Assembly (NCBI GenBank): GCA_013995675.1
Contig: VWRR01000012.1
Location: forward strand, 248,001-312,000
Reading direction: 5' to 3'
Source of the DNA: Cyanidiococcus yangmingshanensis
Taxonomy: Eukaryota; Rhodophyta; Bangiophyceae; Cyanidiales; Cyanidiaceae
DNA: 64,000 nucleotides
This document shows, in pieces, positions 56,210 to 64,000 of this stretch. Each line of letters begins with the position of its first letter. The first letter of the stretch is position 1. The translations under genes and the position numbers were made by a program. The notes under the pieces were generated by a model, which searched no databases, was not told the DNA's origin, and was given only the letters and a program-made list of their open reading frames with translations.

Positions 56210-58186
56210 TTAAAAATTCTCATGCAGATCGAGACCGCTGCCATATCTCCACGCTTCAAGCTGACGATGCCACCGAAAGCGCTGTTTGGGATCCTTCAAG
56301 CGAGAGATAACCAACGCAGACAACTCGCTACGCGGACTGAAGACGCGACTGGCTCGGTCATAGAGGCCCAGCGCCATAAAATCGCGCAACCAGGAGAGCA
56401 ATGGCGCTGGTCCTCCAACATGATTCAGAATCTGTGGCACGAGGCCCGGTGTTTTGATCGTCATTCGGGCAAGCGTGCGAGCGAGCCCAGGGAACTGGAC
56501 CACATCCTGGAGAAAAGGTCGCAAAGCCGCCGGGTCTTGCTGCATGGTGAGAAGACTCCAACCCAGAATCTCGTTCACGATACGATCATCGATAGGCTGC
56601 GACGACCTCTGGTTCAGTCGATACGAGAGCGCTCGCTGAAACAACCAGGTCACTGATAGCGAAGGCAGGTACGGCTGTACACATCGTAGATCATTCGCTG
56701 AAAGAGCCTTCACTTCGAGCGCCTCACCAATCGCATCCACCAATCGAGGCAGATGGCGCAGCATGGCACCGAAGCCACCAAACGAAAGCGGTGACTGAAC
56801 GCCACTCGCATCACCGATGGGAAGGATGTTGTCCAAGGCAGTTGGTAGAGGTGCATGTGCCGCATAGGCCGGGAAAAAGCCAAACAACGCTCGGTGTGGC
56901 CGCAAGCGATCGAGAAAGCTTCGATCGCCCCGAGCGAAAGCGTCTCCGCCCTGATACCGCGGTAGCAAATCCAAATAGTCACGGTACATATCCGTCAAGG
57001 TGATTGTTCGCTGAGGGTCTGCATCCAGGTAGGTAAACATGTAGGTTGTCCGGTTGGCCCCGCCATCAGAGGGAAACGCTTCCCAGAAATATTGATGATC
57101 TCCAAAGGCCGGTGTAAAGGAGTAAATCAAGTCGCCAAAAGTGTTATCGGGAAAGGGATCCTCGGCGGCATTGGCTGCACAACAGGATCCCACCACCATG
57201 CAAACTGCATCCGGTCGTCTCTGTCCGTAGATGAGCTCGCGCTGTTGTCTCACAATAGGCGAGGTGTTCCCCATACAGTCTAGCACCAAAGAGACTCGAA
57301 TACATCGTCGTACCGAAGAAGATGAACCTTCAGCGGACTCATTCGATGCTGAGCTCGGTCGAGTCAACTCCATGGCGAGGGCCGCTTGGTCGCTGCCAGC
57401 TCCCAACGCTACTGCCGGTCGCCGGGTGGTCTTATCATCGCTATCTAGGGTGACCAGCGCACCAGTGCCATCTGTCTCGGCGCTCACGAACTGGGTCCAT
57501 TCCCAGATACATCCTCCGAGGGCGGTGAACTGCGCTCGAGTCTTCTCAATCAGTTGTCTTGGCGACACACCGACGTTCAGAATATCGTGCACCAGGAATG
57601 TCGAAGGCTCTTTCAACGTAATTGAAGTCGCTGCTTCCACACCGACACGCATTGGGTTCCACTCAGAACGGATTGCCTTCTCGAGGTTGGTCTGCGTCAG
57701 CACCCCGGTGTTCACCAGGGTCTGCAACTCTCGTCGACTCGTGTTCCATTCCTGGTCTCTGCCCTTCAGGGCGCCGCGCTCCGCCACGGCGATACGCAGC
57801 TTCGGGTTTCGTTGCAAAAGTGCTGTCGCAACAAATATGCCGAGAGTACCACCAAGAACGAGCACATCAAAGTCGACACGAGTCGTCGCGGTCACAACAC
57901 GCTGCTGCGCTTGGTGAACGACGGGCTCGGCAGGCCGACCAGACACGGTGCCAGCCTGCAAAAGTCGCTTCCAGCTCATATCCGCGGCTTGAAGCGCTTT
58001 CTCTGCCGGTGAAGATTGCACTCGATTTAGAAATGATTGCAGCACGTCACCAGATGTGGTATCTTGCTTCAAGAGCCAACCGAGTCGTCGTTGTGGACGT
58101 GAACGTGATCTCAGCCGAGAAACCTCTCGCATCAACCTGTTTCTGGGGCATTGTTCATCGCATCTTCGCACCGGTACCACGAACAT
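56210..58186 (-). CDS. CruP: CruP-like FAD protein of the lycopene cyclase CruA family
   Basis: The protein has 658 residues, with a basic N-terminus of plastid-signal type. The FAD-binding start is FDVLVLGGTLGIFVATALL at about 106-124, followed by VAVAERGALKGRDQEWNTSRRELQTLVNTGVL, a CruA/CruP hallmark, RSEWNPMRVGV, DCMGNTSPI and GDASGVQSPLSFGGFGAML. The LGG in place of GxGxxG matches CruP more than active cyclases. In plants CruP is a plastid protein linked to limiting beta-carotene epoxide under stress and has little or no cyclase activity. The gene is complete in one frame and head to head with a DnaJ-type zinc-finger gene. Confidence 0.87.
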   Translation of the reverse strand: MFVVPVRRCDEQCPRNRLMREVSRLRSRSRPQRRLGWLLKQDTTSGDVLQSFLNRVQSSPAEKALQAADMSWKRLLQAGTVSGRPAEPVVHQAQQRVVTATTRVDFDVLVLGGTLGIFVATALLQRNPKLRIAVAERGALKGRDQEWNTSRRELQTLVNTGVLTQTNLEKAIRSEWNPMRVGVEAATSITLKEPSTFLVHDILNVGVSPRQLIEKTRAQFTALGGCIWEWTQFVSAETDGTGALVTLDSDDKTTRRPAVALGAGSDQAALAMELTRPSSASNESAEGSSSSVRRCIRVSLVLDCMGNTSPIVRQQRELIYGQRRPDAVCMVVGSCCAANAAEDPFPDNTFGDLIYSFTPAFGDHQYFWEAFPSDGGANRTTYMFTYLDADPQRTITLTDMYRDYLDLLPRYQGGDAFARGDRSFLDRLRPHRALFGFFPAYAAHAPLPTALDNILPIGDASGVQSPLSFGGFGAMLRHLPRLVDAIGEALEVKALSANDLRCVQPYLPSLSVTWLFQRALSYRLNQRSSQPIDDRIVNEILGWSLLTMQQDPAALRPFLQDVVQFPGLARTLARMTIKTPGLVPQILNHVGGPAPLLSWLRDFMALGLYDRASRVFSPRSELSALVISRLKDPKQRFRWHRQLEAWRYGSGLDLHENF

Positions 58187-58467
58187 TTCCAGTTATTATC
58201 GAGTAAAGCGTCAGTTTCTTTGAAGAGATCAGTCCAGACTACTCATGAGACGCCGAGAAGCGAGCTGTCTATGCTGTGGTGAGTGGAGGAACGCTGGAAG
58301 GTGTCGTTTTTAAAGACGGCCGCATGGCGATCCCTGTCGGCTTGGCGGACCCAACTGTTCGACTCGACGGTGTCTGCGACGCAGACAGAGAGAGGGAGCT
58401 CGCTTCACAAGAGCATTGGGACCCTCTATTTTCAGTTCTAAAAGGTTTCTCGATATCGAGTTGAGAA
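58187..58467. promoter_or_regulatory. Divergent promoter region CruP / DnaJ-type zinc-finger gene
   Basis: 281 bp lie between opposed ATGs of two probable plastid genes. Confidence 0.4.
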
Positions 58468-59049
58468 ATGGGACTTGGAGCCGAGTTTTGGGCAGTTGCG
58501 CTGCCAAACACGCTTCAGGCTCGGGGACGACACGACCTTCGAGTAGCGACACCGTGTGGCGCGTGCCGTCTGAGTTGCCACGAACGTGCCCTACGTCCTC
58601 TTTTCTGGAAAAAAGAGGCTGCAGTTGTCGTTGGTGCTGCGTTGCTTACAGTAGGCGTCTACAGAGTCGTCCGAGCGCGAAGGCAGACGGAAACTAGCGG
58701 TCCACGACGCTGTCCCGACTGTCGAGGCGAGGGACGCGTCAAGTGCTTCCAGTGCCAGGGGAAGACATTTTTCCAGGTAGAGGGTGAGCGGGTGCCACAT
58801 GCCTGTTTGCGTTGTGGCGCAAGCGGACGAATAACGTGTGGTCGCTGTAGCGGGACGGGTTACATTACACCGAGCCACTCTTCAGGAGACCAGCTCAAAA
58901 CCAGCGGTGAAGGTTCGGTACCGGGCTCAAGCGGGAACCAAGCTGGCGACGACCCCTGGAGGCTGCCTGATCAGTTCCGCCAGAGCGTCCTGTTTTTGTG
59001 GTTTGACTGGTATCGCCAACGGCGCGCAAGCGCTTTCGCAGAGACATGA
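58468..59049 (+). CDS. DnaJ-type zinc-finger protein with membrane anchor
   Basis: The protein has 193 residues. A membrane-like stretch (AAVVVGAALLTVGVYRVV, about 51-68) precedes four CxxCxGxG-like motifs: CPDCRGEG, CFQCQGKT, CLRCGASG and CGRCSGTG. There is no J domain, so it belongs to the J-less DnaJ zinc-finger group, several of which (BSD2, PSA2/LQY1 types) act as plastid chaperones or thiol enzymes in photosystem or Rubisco assembly. The exact orthologue is not clear. A short C-terminal tail ends in Arg-rich sequence. The N-terminal part could be a transit peptide. Confidence 0.75.
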   Translation: MGLGAEFWAVALPNTLQARGRHDLRVATPCGACRLSCHERALRPLFWKKEAAVVVGAALLTVGVYRVVRARRQTETSGPRRCPDCRGEGRVKCFQCQGKTFFQVEGERVPHACLRCGASGRITCGRCSGTGYITPSHSSGDQLKTSGEGSVPGSSGNQAGDDPWRLPDQFRQSVLFLWFDWYRQRRASAFAET

Positions 59050-59969
59050 GCAAGGGTGCGGGTCTGTTCTGCCGGCTCAAGCACGACCTGAGTCGGATCC
59101 CGCCCCCCGTCGAAGCTCATTGAGCGAGGCAAATAGATGAGGAGATGGATGCTACTCAGTGTCACAAGTCGAGTCAGATGCCTCCTCTATCCAGCAACTC
59201 TTTAGAGTCTCTCCGGGACCATATCGGAAAATGGCGAGGTCGTGATTGTCAGAGACGAGCCCGAAACGCGGCTTTAGATCGAAGATACAGAGGCGTGCTG
59301 GGGCCAGCGGTCCAGAGGCCCTGAACGCGTGGTCGGCGTCATCTTTTGCAAAGTGGCTTTTCGTGCCGCTAAGGGAGCCATGCGCCCACATATACCGACG
59401 ATTGAAATCTGTCGATGCGTCCTTTGCAGACGAAGGACAACCAATTCAGAGCATTCAACAAGTCCCGGAGATTCTCGGCATGAAATACCAGCCCACGCGG
59501 CATTCAACCAGGCCACGATCCGTAAATTGTTGGAATAATTAGTCTGAGTTCCTACTGTTCGTATTCCAAACAGGAAAGTGCACGTTAGTCTAGCTTGAAG
59601 AGGCCAACATAGCCCGCGATTACGCATAACTGCATCTTTTCGAGGCCAAACATACCTCCAGTTCCTCGAACTGGCATCTAACTTCATTCGTGATCAACTG
59701 GAGAAACCGTCTCCGCGCCGGCTATATGCGCGGCTGGACACCCTGAGAAAGCAGGCGGCACTTGGCCCTCTCTTCTAAAGCCTGGTTCATCAACGACCGG
59801 GTTCGCTATCTCCACTCGGTCACAACATCGGCACGCACCGAGACTGAATGTGTCGCTGCGAAGCGTCCGCGTTGCACGACCGGCCGTCAAGCCTCCAGGG
59901 GCACCAACCAACCAACCAACCAACCAACCAACCCTCTCCCAAGGATATCGTTGCCGCGCAAAAGTTACG
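59050..59969. other. Intergenic; ACCA tandem run
   Basis: A tandem ACCA run lies at about 59908-59933, giving Thr-Asn-Gln-Pro repeats in overlapping frames. No gene is supported. Confidence 0.4.
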
Positions 59970-60416
59970 CTACCGCTCCTCTTTGCACTCCATACTCAGC
60001 GCAGCAGTCAGCCTCGTACCCATCTGCAAAAGCGTGAAACCCAAGATAGGTGAAAAATCGATGCCTGCTATTGGAGGAAGTATCCCCTGAAATACTCGCA
60101 AAAATGGGTCACAGACCACGTACAGCGGCTGCAACAAACTCACCTGACTCGCCGCAGGGAACCAGCTCAGAATGACCCGCGCAACCAACAGGTTTTGATA
60201 GATGTTCAAAAACGTAATCGTTCCACTCAGCACAACCAGCTCCACAGCCGAGTCGCCGGGGATCACCATCGCGTACGCGCAACGTCGAGCCGTCGAGCGC
60301 TGGCCACGAGATGATCGACGACAAACCGCCTGATGTTGTGGGCGACCCAACATCCTTCGGTGCACGAACGAACACGACAAAGCGTGCCGATCAATCATAT
60401 ATCCCAGGCGAAACAT
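59970..60416 (-). CDS. YLMG: YggT/YlmG family membrane protein
   Basis: The protein has 148 residues from the first ATG, 60414-60416. The family core is FLNIYQNLLVARVILSWFPAA, then LLQPLYVVCDPFLRVFQGILPPIAGIDFSPILGFTLLQ. Two membrane helices are separated by the conserved SWFP and DP.L.....PP..G.D.SP segments. The 55 preceding residues are rich in Arg and Ser and may be a plastid transit peptide. YlmG proteins of plastids help nucleoid distribution, and a relative (CCB3) assembles cytochrome b6; sequence does not decide which role applies. Its 5' side lies 125 bp from the tandem repeat. Confidence 0.82.
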   Translation of the reverse strand: MFRLGYMIDRHALSCSFVHRRMLGRPQHQAVCRRSSRGQRSTARRCAYAMVIPGDSAVELVVLSGTITFLNIYQNLLVARVILSWFPAASQVSLLQPLYVVCDPFLRVFQGILPPIAGIDFSPILGFTLLQMGTRLTAALSMECKEER

Positions 60417-60541
60417 ATCGCAGACTCTATTCACGCACCTGTAACAGGTATGTGTTGGCGTTTGCGCGTGTCACGGGCAGGCGCGCGCCGCCCAGCGCGG
60501 ACGCCTTCCCAGATTGCGTGCACGCGAGACGCACAACGCAT

Positions 60542-60872
60542 CGCCAGCATGCATTCCATGATCACATGATGGTCGAGAATTAGGGTCAATCGCGGATATA
60601 GAGATCATTCATGGCAAAAAGTACAAACAGTCATCGATGAGGTGGATCGCCAGCATGCATTCCATGATCACATGATGGTCGAGAATTAGGGTCAATCGCG
60701 GATATAGAGATCATTCATGGCAAAAAGTACAAACAGTCATCGATGAGGTGGATCGCCAGCATGCATTCCATGATCCCATGATGGTCGAGAATTAGGGTCA
60801 ATCGCGGATATAGAGATCATTCATGGCAAAACGTACAAACAGTCATCGATGAGGTGGATCGCCAGCATGCAT
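60542..60872. repeat. Tandem repeat, three 106-bp copies plus a partial fourth
   Basis: Copies start at 60542, 60648 and 60754; a fourth begins at 60860 and is lost after about 13 bases. Copies 1 and 2 appear identical and copy 3 differs by two substitutions. The unit holds a near-palindrome (CCATGATCACATGATGG). No coding role is seen. Confidence 0.95.
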
Positions 60873-61181
60873 GTCATCCTGGCCTAACGGCTGCTCATCG
60901 ACGTCCTGTGAGATGCCTAATCATACCGCACTCGATCAGCATACAACGATTTCATCTGAGCCTTTTAGGGAGCGTCGATGGCATTCGCGACACGCAGTCA
61001 TTTAGTTGGCCGTCACAAAGGACCATGGCCCTATGAGAATGAAACACATCCTGTTCATGATCCGTTGGTATCCTGGTCAGTTTGTGTGGGTCGCGTCGGT
61101 AGGCGAGTGCATCGGGATCAATGCTTGATCGAGCGTTTGCCATGCTCTGGTCGCTCTGTACGGCGCAACGGTCGCTTTGAA
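60873..61181. other. Intergenic, no supported gene
   Basis: The space follows the tandem repeat; small frames on both strands lack motifs. Confidence 0.4.
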
Positions 61182-62866
61182 TCACTCGGGGGGCGCTGTG
61201 ACCACATCATGGCGCGGTTCCGGATGGTCAGTGAAATCAGGCTCTGATGGCTCGATGGTGCCGCTCTGAAAAAACAGTTGCAGGATGAGGGTTTCGGCCG
61301 CCTCGACGAATGCTGCGCTAGCATCCGTGTCGGCTTGAGTTGCTGAACGTTTGGGTATGCGATCCGAGGCACGCTTTCGTTGCGATAGAACTCGCAGGCA
61401 ACGCTGAATGGTATGTCGATCTTCATGACTCAATCGCTGCATGAGATGCTGTGCATCAGCAACAAGGGCTTCAATATCGCCCAATGCGTCGATTTTCGAC
61501 CGAGCTGACGAGTCGAGTGCTGCGGCACGGAGTTGTGCCGGCACTCGCGGCTCGATGGAAAGCATAGCGTCCGCTGAGGATTCCAGGCTCTGTCGTTGTG
61601 AATGCAATACTGTTCATCGAGGCTCCGTGAAATCGACTCGGTCTTCAACTCCAGAGTCTTTGATTCGGTCTGGTGCGCTATTTTGGCTTGCTCGGATATT
61701 TCGTCCGGGCGCGAGAATGCAGCACGGTTTGAAACATCCACACCGGCCGCATTTGCACGCTCAGTAGACCAGGTGACGATATCTGGCGTCACGAGTCGGG
61801 TCGCAGGCGAGTTCTCTCGAGCAGTACCCATATCCGGTGCGAGCGACTGCCAGGCAGCGTTCGTCTCTGGCATGACGCTTGTGTTGCCCGTGCTCCACTC
61901 CACAAAGACCGGTTGGCGGAGCGGGCTATCGTAGCGAGCAAACGGAGACTGACGATAATAACGCAATCCGACCGACGTCGTGCTGCCTGTATCAAGTCGA
62001 GAGTCCAAGCCCGTGTCCGAGAGCAACTGATGCAGCGGCGATGACTCCATGCTGGTGGATGTGTCCCGACTTGGTGAGCGGGCACGATCCCATGTGCGGT
62101 GCATGCCACTGTCTTGGTTCAGATGGATCGGCATATCGTGATCCATCGTTCGCCCGACATCCTCGCCCTCAGCGATACTGGTTACACCGACCAACTCCTT
62201 CTCGTCGCCGTAAACTGCCTCTGGAGGAGCGAGCGACGCGGTCGCCGTCGCAGCCGCCATCGTCTCCGGTCGAGAAAGCGACGTGACGGGCGCAGTGCCC
62301 GCCCATTGAGTGCTTGTCGGGTCATCGAGGCCGTGATAGAGTTGAGACCATCGCGCGCCGTCAACTGCATCCACGCTCTCGAGTAGGGACGATGGCGATA
62401 TGTCGCGGGATGTCGACCGGCGTCGACCGCCATTCGAGGATGAGGAAGCGGCTCTCGTTGACATGCCTGGCAAACGTGACCCCGTGAGCACCTCAAGTGA
62501 AGTCTCCGGTGTCCATTGTCTGCCGGTACTGACCCATCGAACAGCTTCATCTAGCGGATTAGACCAAAGGACCTGAGCAAGCTCGCCATAGGCGTCCACA
62601 TCGCATCCTGGTGGTAGGTCTCGGCTCGTGGTTGGTGCGACCGTGGCTTCACTCGACGCCTCGAGCGGCACTCGAGTCGCATCCATTCCAGCAGCTACGG
62701 AATACATTTTATTCATATCCAACAGCTTGCTCGGTGCTTCGTTTTGGCGAGGCGCGCGTTTCGTCACAGCAGAGGACGGGAGCACGGTAGCGCTCGGCCC
62801 TGGCCGACTCGGCTTTTCGGGCAGTTCACGACGACTTCTCTGGCGTCGCGCTGTCGCTTCTGACAT
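61182..62866 (-). CDS. Long Ser/Thr-rich unknown protein; apparent frame change of opposite sense
   Basis: A 478-codon frame from the ATG at 62864-62866 is rich in Ser, Thr, Arg and Ala and looks mostly disordered. It contains LPPGCDVDAYGELAQVLWSNPLDEAVRWV as the most structured piece. A second frame (61182-61607) encodes a more regular helical end (IDALGDIEALVADAQHLMQRLSHEDRHTIQRCLRVL) and would follow the first if one base were added near 61600-61620. This polarity is opposite to all other interrupted genes here. No family is recognised. The two could also be one real C-terminus and one chance extension. Confidence 0.5.
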
Positions 62867-63796
62867 GGAGTTGAAATACACTTAGCGCCAAGGCATAGTG
62901 CAGAACAGCAGCACAACGCACGCGTCGTTCAGGGCGAAGTGCAAGTAGCAACGAGCAGTCGACTGCTGACACACCTACGAAACAATGCTTTCGCAGCCGC
63001 CTCAGCAAACACTGCGTTACCGAGTGATATCCCAAATAGCTTCACCGACCTTGCGAAAGGCAAGCGCAAGCCAGCTTGTTCGCTAATAACGTCGAGTCGC
63101 TCGCTGTGCGCGCAACGGCCTTTGGACCGCACAAGCTTCGTCGTCAACGCCCGCGGGCCAACAAAACCCTGCCACGACTCGGGCCTGCCACAGAGTCACA
63201 AACTGGATCAAAATGAACCACATTGGATTTTTTGATACATGATTGCCCATATGGGATGAGGGCTCAAAACGCCGCACCATCTTGTTTAGGGAAATCATGG
63301 CACTATAGGAGACATCACGGTCTCGATCTCTGATGGGCGGACCCTTGGGTGTGTTGTCACGCGCCTTGCCTGTGTGCGATCCACAACGATGCGGATGAGT
63401 TGGTATGCCCCACAATGGGCTTGTATTTCTCTCTGTAAAGTGGCGATTCATCGCGTACGCGCTGATGTCAATCGCCAAATTCGAAATGAGTGATCGAACC
63501 AGTGAACTTGGAAGGCATGGAGAATGGAATTTTGCAGCAATGAAAGACAAGCACAGGACGCTCTCGCAGGCATTCACCTGCTGGGTAGGAGACGTTCCGG
63601 TCCGTCGCGTATCGAGGCGTACACGCCATTGACATCGTCTCGCATAGGTTGTATTTGCATGGGTCGCGCTATGTTTCATTCTACCGTGGGTTGTTACCAC
63701 CGGCGTTCTAACACGCTCACTGAGAAAGCATCCAACCGTCCTAGTCTATGATGTCGAAATAAATGTCGTTGAAAGGGACGTCTTGAAGCCGAACAG
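62867..63796. other. Intergenic, no supported gene
   Basis: A 205-codon minus-strand frame (63083-63700) and smaller plus-strand frames show no domain. Confidence 0.35.
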
Positions 63797-63997
63797 ATGA
63801 GCGTCAAGAGTCTTCGAGTCAGTGATACAGTTGCAACTGGGGCAGGCGCTGCTGGAGCCACAGCGCGCAGTCACGATGAATCTGGCTGCCGCGGCCAGCG
63901 CAAGCGCACATGGCAGAGCGCATTCCTATTCAAGGCTAGTTCGCTGGCTGGAGACATTCGTTTTCGTCTGAGACGCCTTGCTCAGCAGCGTCAATAA
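63797..63997 (+). CDS. Short ORF at right edge, possible first exon or start of a gene
   Basis: A 66-codon frame with ATG ends three bases before the window edge. It is basic, with an Ala/Gly-rich start and a helical Arg-rich end (DIRFRLRRLAQQRQ). It may be a small gene, a first exon, or a gene whose frame changes just beyond the edge. No family is recognised. Confidence 0.25.
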   Translation: MSVKSLRVSDTVATGAGAAGATARSHDESGCRGQRKRTWQSAFLFKASSLAGDIRFRLRRLAQQRQ

Positions 63998-64000
63998 GTT

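Overview
The window looks like nuclear DNA of a cyanidiophyte red alga, probably of the Cyanidioschyzon/Cyanidiococcus type. It is gene dense, slightly above half G+C, and almost free of introns: I could demonstrate only one spliced gene. It mixes eukaryotic housekeeping genes with nuclear genes for plastid proteins (cpSRP54, a fused bacterial-type glycyl-tRNA synthetase, Der GTPase, CruP, a DUF2854 protein, YlmG/YggT). The lineage call is inference from gene content and architecture, since no database search was possible.

Layout, left to right. 0-10 kb: 3' part of cpSRP54 (+), a GT31/Fringe-like glycosyltransferase (-), eIF3i (-) head to head with EMG1/Nep1 (+), a TIP30-like SDR (+), THUMPD1/TAN1 (+). 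10-24 kb: Der GTPase (-), a HAD-IIA phosphatase-like protein (-), sterol C5-desaturase (-) head to head with plastid GlyRS (+), and uL29/RPL35 (-), which carries a 182-bp intron. 24-36 kb: C1D/Rrp47 (+), a BRO1/ALIX protein (-), an RmlD/MAT2B-like reductase (+), CENP-X/MHF2 (-) head to head with the SLX1 nuclease (+), two unrecognised genes (+), ubiquitin-eL40 (-) head to head with eL42 (+). 36-51 kb: glutathione reductase (+), a giant FUSC-like membrane protein (+), DUF2854 (+), 1-Cys peroxiredoxin (-), eukaryotic GlyRS (-) head to head with a DDX49/Dbp8 helicase (+). 51-64 kb: tyrosine aminotransferase-like gene (-), an orphan membrane protein (+), CruP (-) head to head with a DnaJ-type zinc-finger protein (+), YggT (-), a 106-bp tandem repeat, and a long Ser-rich unknown (-).

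Functional themes are translation and ribosome assembly (eIF3i, EMG1, two GlyRS, uL29, eL40, eL42, C1D, THUMPD1, DDX49), plastid biogenesis, and DNA repair (CENP-X/MHF2 with SLX1). Many genes sit as divergent pairs separated by about 250-390 bp, which implies shared bidirectional promoters.

The most unusual signal concerns reading frames. Eight conserved genes (plastid GlyRS, BRO1, RmlD-like, SLX1, eL42, FUSC-like, DDX49, tyrosine aminotransferase) can only be read full length by changing frame. All 13 frame changes have the same polarity: one surplus base. Where I could place the surplus base, it usually lies in a short run of identical bases. Residual insertion errors in a long-read assembly explain this best, but +1 programmed frameshifting makes the same prediction and can be tested.
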